This document shows positions 19,576-30,098 of a stretch of 35,514 bases of DNA, piece by piece. The notes beneath the pieces are model-generated. The model saw only the letters and a list, made by a program, of their open reading frames with translations, ran no database searches and was not told the DNA's origin. The position numbers and the translations under genes were made by a program. This DNA comes from Dysgonamonadaceae bacterium. Lineage in GTDB: Bacteria > Bacteroidota > Bacteroidia > Bacteroidales > Azobacteroidaceae. Location of the stretch: contig JAIRLY010000006.1 of NCBI GenBank assembly GCA_031259075.1, forward strand, positions 1-35,514, read 5' to 3'. Every line of letters begins with the position of its first letter. Position 1 is the stretch's first letter.

Positions 19576-21495
19576 ATGAAGACTATTATTGATTTATTTG
19601 AAAGCAGTGTAAAAAAATATGCCGGTAACACTTTTCTTTGGGAGAAGAAAAAGGATAAGTTTGAACCGGTAACGTATGCGGAAACGAAGGAAAAAGTATA
19701 TCGTTTGGCCGCCGGATTAGTACAATTAGGCGTTCAGCCAGGTGATAAAATCGCATTACTTTCGGAAGGGCGTAATGATTGGATAATCGGAGAATTAGGT
19801 ATTCTTTATACCGGAGCGGTAAATGTGCCGTTGTCTATTAAGCTGGAAGAGCGAAATGATTTGATTTTCCGCCTCCGACATTCCGAGTCCAAATATATTT
19901 TGGTTTCGGGTGCTCAGTTGAAAAAAATCAAGGCAATTATTAAGGATTGTCCTTTAGTGGAAAAAATAATTGTTTTTGATCCGCAAAGCGCTTACGATGG
20001 AAAAGAAATTCCACTTGAAACTATTCTGAAAGAGGGAGATAAATATCTTGAAACAAATGAAGACGAAATTGTACGAAGAAGTCGTGCAATAAAGGATGAG
20101 GATATGGCCAATATTAGTTATACTTCGGGGACAACTGCCGATCCGAAAGGAATTATGCTTTCGCACCGGAATTATACGGCAAATGTAGAACAAGCCATGT
20201 CGTTGATTAAAATTGAACCGAACGATAGTAATCTGATTATTATTCCGCTGGATCATTGTTTCGGACACGTAGCTGGCTTTTATTCTTTTATGGCGTATGG
20301 AGCTAATGTCGCGACGGTACAGGCAGGACGTTCACCGATGGAAAGTCTTAAAAATATTCCTTTAAATATTAAGGAATTTAAACCGACTGTTTTGATGAGT
20401 GTTCCCGCTTTAGCTAAAAATTTTCGTAAGAATATCGAAAGTACTGTCCGTCAACAAGGACCTGCCGTGGAAAAGCTTTTCAAACATGCTTTGAAAACGT
20501 CATACGCTTACAACAAAGAAGGTTTTAATAAGGGCGGAATCAAGCAAATTCATCGTAAAATCCTCCTCAAAATATACGATAAAATTCTTTTCTCCAAAGT
20601 ACGTCAAGCCTTAGGCGGCAAATTGAAATTCTTTATCGGTGGCGGCGCTTTGTTGGATATTGAATTGCAGCGATTTTTTTATGCTATTGGTATTCCGATG
20701 TTTCAAGGATACGGTTTAAGTGAAGCGACTCCGGTTATTGCGTCCAATACGCTTCATAAACATAAATTGGGTTCTTCCGGTATCCTGGTTGAAAATCTGG
20801 AGTTAAAAATCTGCGATTTGGACGGCAACGAATTACCGTTGGGCGAAAAAGGGGAAATTGTAGTGAAAGGCGAAAATGTGATGTTGGGTTATTGGAAAAA
20901 TCCCGGAGCTACCGCTGAAACAATCAAAGACGGATGGCTGCACACCGGTGATATGGGTTATATGGATTCCGATGGATTTTTGTATGTCTCAGGCCGATTT
21001 AAAAGTCTTTTAATCAGTAGTGATGGAGAAAAATACAGTCCCGAAGGAATTGAAGAAGCGGTGGTAGATAAAACCAAATACATCGATCAAATGCTGTTGC
21101 ACAACAACCAAGATCCCTATACCGTTGCTTTGGTTGTCCCGGATCAAGAGCAGTTGAAAAAATATGTGCAACGTATCAAACCGGATTTATCGTGGGATTC
21201 GAGAGAAGCGAAAGAATTGGCATTGCTTAAAATACAGGAAGTTATCAACCGGTATAAATCCAATGGCATCTATGCCGGCGAATATCCCGAACGATGGTTG
21301 CCTGCTGCTATTGCCGTTCTTCCGGAAGCTTTTACCGAACAAAATTTGTTACTAAATTCTTCTCTAAAAATGGTAAGAGGTAAAATTGAAGAAAAATATG
21401 CCGACCGATTGAAACAACTTTATACGCCGGAAGGGAAGAATATAGTCAATCCGGCGAATCTGGAGGCGTTATGCTATGTCAGGCAAAATGGTTGA
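19576..21495 (+). CDS. AMP-dependent long-chain fatty-acid-CoA ligase
   Basis: YTSGTTADPKGIMLSHRNY, FQGYGLSEATPVIASN, GWLHTGDMGYMDSDGFLYVSGRFKSLLISSDGEKYSPEGIE. Confidence 0.93.
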   Translation: MKTIIDLFESSVKKYAGNTFLWEKKKDKFEPVTYAETKEKVYRLAAGLVQLGVQPGDKIALLSEGRNDWIIGELGILYTGAVNVPLSIKLEERNDLIFRLRHSESKYILVSGAQLKKIKAIIKDCPLVEKIIVFDPQSAYDGKEIPLETILKEGDKYLETNEDEIVRRSRAIKDEDMANISYTSGTTADPKGIMLSHRNYTANVEQAMSLIKIEPNDSNLIIIPLDHCFGHVAGFYSFMAYGANVATVQAGRSPMESLKNIPLNIKEFKPTVLMSVPALAKNFRKNIESTVRQQGPAVEKLFKHALKTSYAYNKEGFNKGGIKQIHRKILLKIYDKILFSKVRQALGGKLKFFIGGGALLDIELQRFFYAIGIPMFQGYGLSEATPVIASNTLHKHKLGSSGILVENLELKICDLDGNELPLGEKGEIVVKGENVMLGYWKNPGATAETIKDGWLHTGDMGYMDSDGFLYVSGRFKSLLISSDGEKYSPEGIEEAVVDKTKYIDQMLLHNNQDPYTVALVVPDQEQLKKYVQRIKPDLSWDSREAKELALLKIQEVINRYKSNGIYAGEYPERWLPAAIAVLPEAFTEQNLLLNSSLKMVRGKIEEKYADRLKQLYTPEGKNIVNPANLEALCYVRQNG

Positions 21496-21517
21496 ACTGT
21501 AAGATGCACCGGTTAAA

Positions 21518-23131
21518 TTAAAAGTTAACAGTAAGAATTGCTGCATCGTACGCTTTTACATGTGCAGGGAAATAAGAATCTTTAATCGGAGTTTTTTCTA
21601 TCCCGAACGTTTCGAAAGCATGAGTGGGCAAAAAAACGTTGACATTGACCTCTTTATCATCAAAATTGGCGACAATCAATAACAATTCATCTTCATGATG
21701 ACGCAAATAAGCATATTGTTTGTCGGGATTGAAATGTTCGTTGGAAAGATTTACATACATTAAATCATAAAATTTTCCTTCCCGGATGGCTTTGCTTTGA
21801 TTGCATAATTGTAATATTTTCGTGTAATAACGACGCAATTTTTTTTGAGTATCCGAAAGTTTATTCCGAAAAGAGGGAATGCTCCAATAATCAAAAATGG
21901 ATGTTCGTCCGTCGCAACCGCTAAATCCTTCTGCGTCCATACCCTGTTCGCCCAATTCTTGTCCGAAATAAACCATGAAAGGATTTGTGTTTAGTGTAGC
22001 GGAAACAACCAGTGCGGGAAGCGCTTTAAGCGGATTTCCAGCAAAAAAATTAGACGCAATACGCTGTTCATCATGATTTTCAAGAAAATTTAACATGCAG
22101 GATTGAATGTCATCTACCGATTGCCAACAATAAGTGATGGCTTTAGCCGGCTGACTGCCGGTAATAATCGAACGCAACGTATCGTAAAGGCCTACTTTAT
22201 CGTATAGATAATCAAATCTTCCGTAGCGAAGATAGTTCCGGTATTGTTGCGGATTATATATTTCTGCGATGAACTCAATATCGGGATATCTTTCTTTTAC
22301 CATCGAAACGGCATACGACCAAAATTCTACGGGCACCATTTCAGCCATATCGCACCGGAAACCGTCGACTCCTTTATCTGCCCAAAAAAGCAAAATATTG
22401 AGCATTTTTTTCCAAGTTGATAAAATAAAAGAAGACTCTTTCATTTGCTCATTTTTAAGGTAATTGAAACCATAATTGAGTTTTACGGTTTCATACCAAT
22501 CATCTCGGCTGGGATGAGCGGAAAAACAATCGTTCCCTGTAGCTTTAGCAGGATATTCTTTGTAAAAAGTTCCGTTTTCATCCAAACAGAAATCCGGATC
22601 AAAAGTTTGTTCCGGTATATAATAAAAATTATTATCCGGATCAAAAGTTACATGTTTATCATCGGAAGCGCCCAAGTCTTCGATTCCTTCCGGTTTTGCA
22701 TCCGAAAAATATTCGCGTGCCACATGATTGGGTACAAAATCAATAATCACTTTTAATCCTGCCCGATGCGTTCGTAAAATCAGCGCTTCAAATTCAGACA
22801 TTCTATTGGAAACATCATCCGCTAAATCGGGATCAATATCGTAATAATCTTTAACAGCATAAGGCGAACCTGCTTTTCCCTTTATGATTGCCGGATGATC
22901 TTTCCTGATACCCCAAGCAGAATAATCGGTTTGAGTAGCATGTTCCAAAAGTCCTGTGTACCAGATATGATTGAACCCCATTTTCTTTATTTCTTTCAAT
23001 ACCTTATCGGTAAAATCGGAAAGTTTTCCGCAACCGTTTTCTTTTACATTTCCATTTGGAACAGGGTAAGGATTGCGATTCCCGAATAATCGAGGTAAAA
23101 CTTGATAGATAATTATTTTTTCTTTTTCCAT
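21518..23131 (-). CDS. Alpha-amylase family (GH13) protein
   Basis: VIIDFVPNHVARE, DGFRCDMAEMVP, IEFIAEIYNPQQ, NFLENHDEQRIASN (GH13 conserved regions). Confidence 0.93.
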   Translation of the reverse strand: MEKEKIIIYQVLPRLFGNRNPYPVPNGNVKENGCGKLSDFTDKVLKEIKKMGFNHIWYTGLLEHATQTDYSAWGIRKDHPAIIKGKAGSPYAVKDYYDIDPDLADDVSNRMSEFEALILRTHRAGLKVIIDFVPNHVAREYFSDAKPEGIEDLGASDDKHVTFDPDNNFYYIPEQTFDPDFCLDENGTFYKEYPAKATGNDCFSAHPSRDDWYETVKLNYGFNYLKNEQMKESSFILSTWKKMLNILLFWADKGVDGFRCDMAEMVPVEFWSYAVSMVKERYPDIEFIAEIYNPQQYRNYLRYGRFDYLYDKVGLYDTLRSIITGSQPAKAITYCWQSVDDIQSCMLNFLENHDEQRIASNFFAGNPLKALPALVVSATLNTNPFMVYFGQELGEQGMDAEGFSGCDGRTSIFDYWSIPSFRNKLSDTQKKLRRYYTKILQLCNQSKAIREGKFYDLMYVNLSNEHFNPDKQYAYLRHHEDELLLIVANFDDKEVNVNVFLPTHAFETFGIEKTPIKDSYFPAHVKAYDAAILTVNF

Positions 23132-23892
23132 TCTTTCAATGCTTTTTGGGCATAATCGTATCCTATTTTAAATATTTTTTCGGCGCTTACCAAATCGAAA
23201 GTTTTGTAATAAATCAAATCTTCCATTTCGATAAGTACATCGCAAAGTTGGCGATCAAGTAAAGTATTGTTTCTCGACATATAGTGATACGAACGTTCTG
23301 CTATATGCATAATCGTTTTATTGTATTTTTTAGGAACAAGCGGACTAACATTCACCCCGATTATTTTTTCACATTCGCTTCGTATCTCCGAAACGGGAAA
23401 ATTTTTGAACAAGCCGCCGTCTACATAATTTATACCTTCAATCACTACCGGATTGAATATAATAGGGATACTGCAAGATGCAACAATCGGTTCGATGAGA
23501 GGTCCTTTGTGAAAAACCACGCTTTTACCATCATCTAAATTGGTTGTTACGACTTTGAGAGGAATAGATAAATCTTCAAACGTTTTTGCTCTCAGGTGTT
23601 TCCTCAGAAACTTACGAAATCCGCTGTTTCCAAAAATAGCTACTTTCGGAATTTGTATTTCTGCAAATTCTTTAAAATCTTTATTAATAAATAATCCTAC
23701 GATTTCTTCCGGGGTATAACCGTCGGCATAAAGTACTCCTGCTAAAGCTCCGGCGCTGGTTCCTGCTATTATTTCCGGTTTCCGACCAAAATCTTCAATC
23801 GCTTTTAAGGCTCCCGGATGAGCAAAACCGCGCGCTCCTCCTCCACTCAAAGCAAGTCCGAGCGTATATCTTTTTTCTGCGAGTATTGTCAT
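23113..23892 (-). CDS. Patatin-like phospholipase family protein
   Basis: LGLALSGGGARGFAHPGALKAIE, GTSAGALAGVLYA (GxSxG), VDGGLFKNFPVSEIR (DGG). Confidence 0.94.
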   Translation of the reverse strand: MTILAEKRYTLGLALSGGGARGFAHPGALKAIEDFGRKPEIIAGTSAGALAGVLYADGYTPEEIVGLFINKDFKEFAEIQIPKVAIFGNSGFRKFLRKHLRAKTFEDLSIPLKVVTTNLDDGKSVVFHKGPLIEPIVASCSIPIIFNPVVIEGINYVDGGLFKNFPVSEIRSECEKIIGVNVSPLVPKKYNKTIMHIAERSYHYMSRNNTLLDRQLCDVLIEMEDLIYYKTFDLVSAEKIFKIGYDYAQKALKEWKKKK

Positions 23893-24002
23893 ACTAATGA
23901 ATTAAGGTGTTAAAGATAGTTATATTTTCTGATTCTAAATAAATAAATGACTTTTAAGCTATAATTTTTTCATCACTTAATGGAGAGTTCATAAAATAAA
24001 AT

Positions 24003-25718
24003 TTATACTTCGGTGATTTCAAATTGGTTTTTACCGATAAAAACCACAACGGCAGCTTTCATATCGGGGCGTTCATTCAATCGGTGGGAATGGAGGTATT
24101 GATGCAATTGCGCCATGCCTTCTTCCCGTTTGTGGGGAACTTCTTTCTCTTCTCCTGTTTTGCAATACTCCAATTCCAATATCCATTCGTACTTGACTTG
24201 CGGCAGATTAGGGTTGCGTTGCAGATAAATATCCGTATAACCCGGCGTTGCTTCGTACTCGCTCATCGGGATGTAAATATGGCTTTGGAAAAGGTATGCC
24301 AAAAGCAGGATTTGAATGTATTTCTCATCAAACTTTTTCAGGTCGCGATCCGAGAGTTTGCTGAAAGCGTTCTGCGAGACATAGTCTATGTAACGGTGAA
24401 CGTCGCCCTCCATTGCCATCGCAATAATAGCCTCATTCAAGAGTTGAGTTTCTAAGGTCAGGTTAGACGTTTCCCTCGTCAAACGACTGATATATTCCCA
24501 ATAAAGCGTTTTGACGGAATAGTTGGGAATACCAAGAAATACTTGTGAAAAATAAGGTCGCTTAATGGTCAGTAGCCCCATATAGAAAAGCAGGGATACA
24601 AAATAATCATCATCAGTTAAATTGTCAATAGAGAATTTTCTGATAATTGTAGTAGTTATCCCTTCGTCTTTCACAATTTGGATTAAACGGTCACGGTTTC
24701 GTTCGTTTTGAGTAAGACGTTGCAAACGTCCGTAATCCGTTTTTAAGTTATCGTCGATGATATTTTCCGGCGCTTTCCTTTCTTTCAGTATTTGATCAAA
24801 AAAATAAAGGATCATTGCCGGATTGTAAACACTATTTTCTCCTTCTTTATGAAAAAGATAGCCATCGTAATAGGTTTGTATATCAACATTGATACAAGCC
24901 GGATCAACGCCTGTTTCGACCATCAGTGTATCGACTTCGCTCTGGGTGAAGCCCATCATTTCATTGTATTGCAAGTCGAGCGTTAGATTGGCGGCAATAT
25001 TGAATCCGCTGGTGAGATCGTCGAGCATAACGGGAGAAATGCCGGTGATGAAAATACGATCGAGAACATTTTTTGTGGCAATTTTCAATGTTTCGTAGAA
25101 ATCGCGAACTAAACCGTTGGCATGCACCATTTGTTTGTAAATATCATTGCCGACACGATTTCTCATAGCAATCAGGTCGTTGGCGAAATGATCGTATTCG
25201 TCAATGATGACAAAGATTTTTTTTCCGGCTGCGTCTGCAGCGTCGTAAGCAATACGCAAAGCGTCAATACCTGGTTTTTCCGTATCTATTTGCTGAATAA
25301 ACATCTTGGATTCAGGGAAAAGAGAACTGTAATCATTGATAAAATGGCGAACAGTTGCTTGTACATTGCGGGAAAAAGATATTTTAAATTCTTCTTCTGA
25401 GGAAGTATTCATGCCGGAAAAATCGAACAGCATCATCAAATAACTGTTATGCCTGTGAGTAGGATTTTTTCCAATGTACAAATCACCGAAAAGCGCCTCA
25501 AAATCTTTAGCCTTGTTCAGATCGTAGTAATGATCCAATACAGAGAAGAACAAACTTTTCCCGAATTTGCGCGGACGGATAAAGAATTGATATTTGTTGG
25601 TTTCATTTTCCAGCAATTCTATAAACCGTGTTTTATCCACGTAGTAGTAATTTTCTTCTCGGATACTACTGAAATTTGAATTGCCGTAAGACAAACGTTT
25701 GATCTTTTTTTCAGGCAT
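24003..25718 (-). CDS. AAA-ATPase-like / PD-(D/E)XK nuclease-superfamily protein
   Basis: YYVDKTRFIELLENETNKYQFFIRPRKFGKSLFFSVLDHYY, KIFVIIDEYDHFANDL, C-terminal YTDIYLQRNPNLPQVKYEWILELEYCK; start Met MPEKKIKRLSYG at 25718. Confidence 0.9.
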   Translation of the reverse strand: MPEKKIKRLSYGNSNFSSIREENYYYVDKTRFIELLENETNKYQFFIRPRKFGKSLFFSVLDHYYDLNKAKDFEALFGDLYIGKNPTHRHNSYLMMLFDFSGMNTSSEEEFKISFSRNVQATVRHFINDYSSLFPESKMFIQQIDTEKPGIDALRIAYDAADAAGKKIFVIIDEYDHFANDLIAMRNRVGNDIYKQMVHANGLVRDFYETLKIATKNVLDRIFITGISPVMLDDLTSGFNIAANLTLDLQYNEMMGFTQSEVDTLMVETGVDPACINVDIQTYYDGYLFHKEGENSVYNPAMILYFFDQILKERKAPENIIDDNLKTDYGRLQRLTQNERNRDRLIQIVKDEGITTTIIRKFSIDNLTDDDYFVSLLFYMGLLTIKRPYFSQVFLGIPNYSVKTLYWEYISRLTRETSNLTLETQLLNEAIIAMAMEGDVHRYIDYVSQNAFSKLSDRDLKKFDEKYIQILLLAYLFQSHIYIPMSEYEATPGYTDIYLQRNPNLPQVKYEWILELEYCKTGEEKEVPHKREEGMAQLHQYLHSHRLNERPDMKAAVVVFIGKNQFEITEV

Positions 25719-25833
25719 AATGAGATTGCGTCTAACATATAAGGACAAAGATAATACATCTTTATCAAAAAGGCTAACAAGGTAAAATCAATCAGTGCAA
25801 CCGCATCAAAAATTAACATTTCTGTAATTAAAA

Positions 25834-25860
25834 GAAAAAGAGGGAATATCCCTCTTTTTC
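25834..25860. terminator. Hairpin upstream of the AAA-ATPase gene
   Basis: gaaaaagaggg-aatat-ccctctttttc, 11-bp perfect stem. Confidence 0.65.
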
Positions 25861-25990
25861 ATAAGTAACCCAAGATTGGGCGTTTTTCAGTATCCCATTG
25901 ACCTGCGGTTATGAAAGTTTCGTCCTTTAAGGACGTTACCCATTCTCCAAAATTGAACAAATTATTTTCATTTTTTAACAATCATAAATT

Positions 25991-26138
25991 AAAGTACATT
26001 GCACTGCGCCGACAGAACGAAAAATATGAATACCGTTCAGGATACCTAATCGTGCTGCATCCCATTCCGTCAGGAATGTATCGCTCGGTAGAAACTTGCC
26101 AAATGCACTCAATCAATACCGTTGTACACTCCTTTTAA
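25991..26138 (+). pseudogene. Remnant related to the 17244-17450 fragment (KYIALRRQNEK...)
   Basis: gtacattgcactgcgccgacagaacgaaaa differs at 4 of 30 positions from the minus strand inside 17244-17450; both translate YIALR(R/W)QNEK. Confidence 0.5.
26025..26100 (-). repeat. Dispersed intergenic repeat, family 2, copy 2
   Basis: Reverse complement aligns with 15722-15797; contains hairpin cattcc-gtca-ggaatg and the motif tttctaccgagcgatacatt. Confidence 0.8.
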
Positions 26139-26145
26139 AAAGGAG

Positions 26146-26173
26146 AAAGAGCCAAATAAATAAATGGCTCTTT
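26146..26173. terminator. Terminator-like hairpin at the 3' end of the exb/ton operon
   Basis: aaagagcca-aataaataaa-tggctcttt. Confidence 0.7.
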
Positions 26174-26201
26174 TTACATTCTCTTTTTATAATCTTAATT
26201 T

Positions 26202-27899
26202 TCAGTATTTTATTTTCAACTGAGTCAAAGCGTCTTTTGCAATTGCGTTATCAGGTTCTACTTCCAAAATCTTTTTGAAGTAATCTCCTGCATTGATTTT
26301 ATCGTCCAACAACAAATAATACGATGCTAAATAACGATAAGCTTCTATAATTTCATTGTTTCTTTTTCCATCTTGATTGGCCGCCAGCATCACCTGCAAG
26401 GCTTCTTCGTAATAAGGTTTGGCAGCTCCTTGCATGGCCGAACCTTTCGCTTTTTGTTCTTTAACATCAATAAAGGAATTGAGTCGCGCTCTCCACAGAT
26501 AACCTAAATAAGATTCAGGCGACCGGCTGATTACCTCGCTAAAAGCATTATTCCCCTTTTCAATATAACTCTTGAAAGCAGCATCGTCTATCTCTTTTTG
26601 TTCGGGAGCAACAGGAGTTTCAAGATATTCGGCGTCAATATATTTGGATGCGGCGGAATAATTAGCTTGTCCATAATAAAAATAGTCATATACGACCGGT
26701 GTTGTTTCTACTTCAAAGTATTTTTCATATTGTTGTATTGCGTCGAGGTAATTATGCGCTGTTTCATAAGCATTCGCCAATTCTTTGTAAACTTCCGGTT
26801 TTTTCGGATCCAAAGCAGCTGCTTTCAAAAAAGCGTCAACTGCAATTTCCGCCTGTTTTTCTTTTATTAAAAGGCGTCCATAAGTAATATAGTCTAAATA
26901 AATATGTTTATCAACCGGATTATCCTGAAGAAATTTTGCCATTTCGGCCAGCGCTAATGCATTATTTTCCAACTTAAAATTATTGTATGCCTGTAAACGA
27001 TTCATAACCGGATTGGCCGGATCAATTTTCAATACATAATCAATTTGTGTTAAAGACTTTTCGTACTGATCCGTAAAATATAACAGTTGAGCATATCTTT
27101 CGTGTTGAAGAATAGGCACTCCCGGTATGGAAATAAATTTTTCATACGCTTTTAATGCCTGAATATACATACCGTTGTCGCGATTGATATCACCAATTAA
27201 AGCATAAGCAGGTATATAATCCGGATCAATACGCGTCAACTCGTCCAAATACTTTAATGCTTCGGAAATGTTAATATTTTTATAAACCTGAGCTAATTTT
27301 AAATAAGCGATTTTATCATTTTTTTCAAAAGCAATGGCATTTTCATAGCGGGCGCATGCTTCTCCTATTTTACCCTCTTTCATCAACATATCTCCTTCTA
27401 CCACATATATGCCGGGGTATTTTTTATTTATTTTCCGTGCTTTATCTAACGCTTCTTCTACTTGCGGCTTCAGATCCACATTCATGTAGACTTCTGCTAT
27501 GGTAGTTTGAACAGAAGGATTTTTTTTTGCCAAACCAACGGCTTTTTTAAACAATGAATCTGCCGTTTTAAGTTCTCCTTTTGTTAACGCAAGTTTACCT
27601 TCGCCGATGTAGCCGAAAGGATATTCCGGAGCGCTTTGAATCGCTTTTTCATAATAATATGCAGCCGAATCAATTTGTTGAAATTGATAATAAATTTGCC
27701 CCAGATAATAATAATTTTCAGCTTGTTCTTGGGGAGATTGATTTTGTTGATACAGGAAAAAAAGTTTAGCTGCATTATATAATTCAGCCCTGTAAAGATC
27801 GATTCCTTTCTCGTTACTATTTGCAAACACTCCCGAAATTGGCAAGAAGACCATTATTGCCAAATTTGCTATTTTTTTTATTAATTTCATTTTTTGCAT
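26202..27899 (-). CDS. TPR-repeat protein
   Basis: Signal peptide plus tandem TPR helices (AENYYYLGQIYYQFQQIDSAAYYYEKAIQSAPEYPFGYIGEGKLAL...). Confidence 0.9.
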   Translation of the reverse strand: MQKMKLIKKIANLAIMVFLPISGVFANSNEKGIDLYRAELYNAAKLFFLYQQNQSPQEQAENYYYLGQIYYQFQQIDSAAYYYEKAIQSAPEYPFGYIGEGKLALTKGELKTADSLFKKAVGLAKKNPSVQTTIAEVYMNVDLKPQVEEALDKARKINKKYPGIYVVEGDMLMKEGKIGEACARYENAIAFEKNDKIAYLKLAQVYKNINISEALKYLDELTRIDPDYIPAYALIGDINRDNGMYIQALKAYEKFISIPGVPILQHERYAQLLYFTDQYEKSLTQIDYVLKIDPANPVMNRLQAYNNFKLENNALALAEMAKFLQDNPVDKHIYLDYITYGRLLIKEKQAEIAVDAFLKAAALDPKKPEVYKELANAYETAHNYLDAIQQYEKYFEVETTPVVYDYFYYGQANYSAASKYIDAEYLETPVAPEQKEIDDAAFKSYIEKGNNAFSEVISRSPESYLGYLWRARLNSFIDVKEQKAKGSAMQGAAKPYYEEALQVMLAANQDGKRNNEIIEAYRYLASYYLLLDDKINAGDYFKKILEVEPDNAIAKDALTQLKIKY

Positions 27900-28858
27900 T
27901 ATTTTATATTGTTTATTGGATATTCATCTTTTATATTTACCGGTATATTTTGTGGATCGGTAACGGGTAGTAAACCCGATTTTAATATAATTTTTTGTCC
28001 GATTTCATTCGCAAGAAAAATACTTAGTCCGGACGACAATCCGCTTTTTGGATCTGATAATATCACATATAGCGGCCTCCATAAAGGATAATTTTCTTGC
28101 GCTATATCTCCTGCATAAGGAAGATAACTGTTATTTACAGTGGCATGTTCTTCTTTACTTATTCTCAATAAACGAAACCGATTTTGATAAATCAATTGAT
28201 TTTTATCATTTATTGTATTGACGCCGATTAAACCTATACTATTCGGTAACTGTGCCACTCTTTCCATTACTTCCAGATAGTTGTTCAACGCATATAAGTT
28301 AGAAGAAAGCGCTTCGCCTTTGGTAATCGAATCTATACTGTAACGCAATATACCGGATTCTTTATTATCAAATATCACTCGAATAGTTCCTAATGGAGAT
28401 TGAGGATTGAGTTGAGACCACTCGGTAATTTCTCCTGTTAAGATTTTCTTTAAATCCTGCAATCCGATTACAGAATCGGTGTTCGCACGATTTATAATTA
28501 AAGCAATTCCATCAAAAGCAATCAAATATTTTTTTGCTTTCATTGAATGTTTTTTGAGAAGTGATTGTTCTTTCAGATTCAAATCCCGCGTTATTAGAGC
28601 AAAACGCACCGAATCTTCCGTTAATAAACGGATAGCTTCTATTTCGCTGGTATAAATCGGGATAATGGTTGCCTTGGGGTTATGAGCTTCAAACACTCTA
28701 ATTTCGGCATCCATTAATGTTTTAAAATTCGCATCGCAAGCGATTCTTATTAAGCCGGAATAAAGTGTATCATCCCATTTATTATTTACTTCTTTTTTAC
28801 ACGAAATAAAAGAAAATAGAAAAATAGATAATATACTTAAATATACTGTTCGTTTCAT
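27899..28858 (-). CDS. PstS-like (PBP-like) substrate-binding lipoprotein
   Basis: Lipobox ISC; RIACDANFKTLMDAEIRVFEAHNP, LKKILTGEITEWSQLNP, GILRYSIDSI. Confidence 0.85.
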   Translation of the reverse strand: MKRTVYLSILSIFLFSFISCKKEVNNKWDDTLYSGLIRIACDANFKTLMDAEIRVFEAHNPKATIIPIYTSEIEAIRLLTEDSVRFALITRDLNLKEQSLLKKHSMKAKKYLIAFDGIALIINRANTDSVIGLQDLKKILTGEITEWSQLNPQSPLGTIRVIFDNKESGILRYSIDSITKGEALSSNLYALNNYLEVMERVAQLPNSIGLIGVNTINDKNQLIYQNRFRLLRISKEEHATVNNSYLPYAGDIAQENYPLWRPLYVILSDPKSGLSSGLSIFLANEIGQKIILKSGLLPVTDPQNIPVNIKDEYPINNIK

Positions 28859-28928
28859 TGCCGTTAAGATATTTCTCTACTGATAAGTCAATGTACCGAA
28901 GAAACATATCGGCACATTGACTTACACA

Positions 28929-29156
28929 TTAGCGTATTTTTTTTATTACTCTAAAAATTCTGAATATTCCGTAAATTCCCATTATAACTCCTATTACAGT
29001 TCTTATTCCTTCAAATTGTTCGGCAAATTGAACATGAAACAAGGAAGGAAAAAGGAAAATAACGGCAAAAACCAAATATAAAATAGCCATTACAGCCTCA
29101 AAAATGAACCATCCTAATTTTTGTCCATTGAATTTCTCGGAATTTTCAGTATTCAT
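28929..29156 (-). CDS. Small membrane protein within the ton locus
   Basis: 75 aa with two hydrophobic segments (WFIFEAVMAILYLVFAVIFLFPSLF; IRTVIGVIMGIYGIFRIFRVI). Confidence 0.8.
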   Translation of the reverse strand: MNTENSEKFNGQKLGWFIFEAVMAILYLVFAVIFLFPSLFHVQFAEQFEGIRTVIGVIMGIYGIFRIFRVIKKIR

Positions 29157-29162
29157 AAATAT

Positions 29163-29981
29163 TTATTTTTGCAATTTGAACAATATCGGTAATGTATAAT
29201 ACACATATACTTTATTCCCGTTTTGTTTTCCGGGAATCCATTTCGGCATTTTCTTTACCACGCGGACAGCTTCTTTATCACAACTTGGGTCTAAGGGTTT
29301 CACAACTTCTACATTGCTTATCGATCCATCCGTTCCCACAACAAAACCAACTATTACGCGGCCTTCGATACCTTTTTCTATGGCGATAGCCGGATAAATG
29401 ATATTTTCCGCCAGCCATTTCATCAGTTCTTTTTCGCCGCCTGCGGGAGTTGGAGGAACTTCGACAAATTTATGGATAACCGGCTCCGCTGCCGGCTCTC
29501 CGATTATTTCAGTAACAACAGCCGGATCTACGCCGCCAATTAGCACGCCATCCGTTGTTGTATTGGAAATAACGCCTGTTTCCATTGTCAATTCAATTTG
29601 AGTTGCTATCTGTTTTTTTCCATCTATCAAATCGTCCGGTCTAATTACCGGAGGCGTAAATTGAATTGCTTTCTTCACTTCCGGAGAAGGAGGAGGAACA
29701 ACTTTTATTTCCGCTACTGTAGTTTTCTCCTGAATTTCAGGGATAGCGCTCATAACTATTCCAGCATTTTGAACAACCTTTGCCGATTGTTGATGTACCA
29801 CAGAGTTAACTAATCGGGAGAGGCAAATAAACAGCAAACACCCGACTATAACAATCACTAACGCTTTAATATGGCGGTCAGAAGAACTCTCGCGTAATTC
29901 ATAAGCGCCATATTCCTTATTTTTCCCTTCAAAAACAAGGTTCAACCATTCCCTTGACGTTAAATCAATGTCTTTAGTCAT
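29163..29981 (-). CDS. tonB: TonB family energy transducer (copy 2)
   Basis: One TM, periplasmic linker, C-terminal GGEKELMKWLAENIIYPAIAIEKGIEGRVIVGFVVGTDGSISNVEVVKPLDPSCDKEAVRVVKKMPKWIPGKQNG. Confidence 0.93.
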   Translation of the reverse strand: MTKDIDLTSREWLNLVFEGKNKEYGAYELRESSSDRHIKALVIVIVGCLLFICLSRLVNSVVHQQSAKVVQNAGIVMSAIPEIQEKTTVAEIKVVPPPSPEVKKAIQFTPPVIRPDDLIDGKKQIATQIELTMETGVISNTTTDGVLIGGVDPAVVTEIIGEPAAEPVIHKFVEVPPTPAGGEKELMKWLAENIIYPAIAIEKGIEGRVIVGFVVGTDGSISNVEVVKPLDPSCDKEAVRVVKKMPKWIPGKQNGNKVYVYYTLPILFKLQK

Positions 29982-30066
29982 GACTTTTCATTTTTAATTG
30001 TGATACAAATAATTAATAATTCTCACTGTGTGGTTTTTTCTTACTACCGGATAGTCATTCTCCGAA

Positions 30067-30090
30067 TGGCGGGGAGCACAATCCCCGCCA
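30067..30090. terminator. GC-rich intercistronic hairpin between the two tonB genes
   Basis: tggcgggga-gcacaa-tccccgcca, 9-bp stem directly after the upstream tonB stop codon. Confidence 0.6.
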
Positions 30091-30098
30091 CGATCAAT

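Noticed and set aside
24003-25718. AAA-ATPase/PD-(D/E)XK protein as a novel defence system
   Set aside because: This family is heavily expanded in Bacteroidales and no partner gene or defence context is adjacent.
25861-25935. Additional hairpins (cccaagattggg; cgtccttTaaggacg)
   Set aside because: Short stems; the second may belong to the repeat region at 25991-26138 but has no second copy in the window to confirm it.
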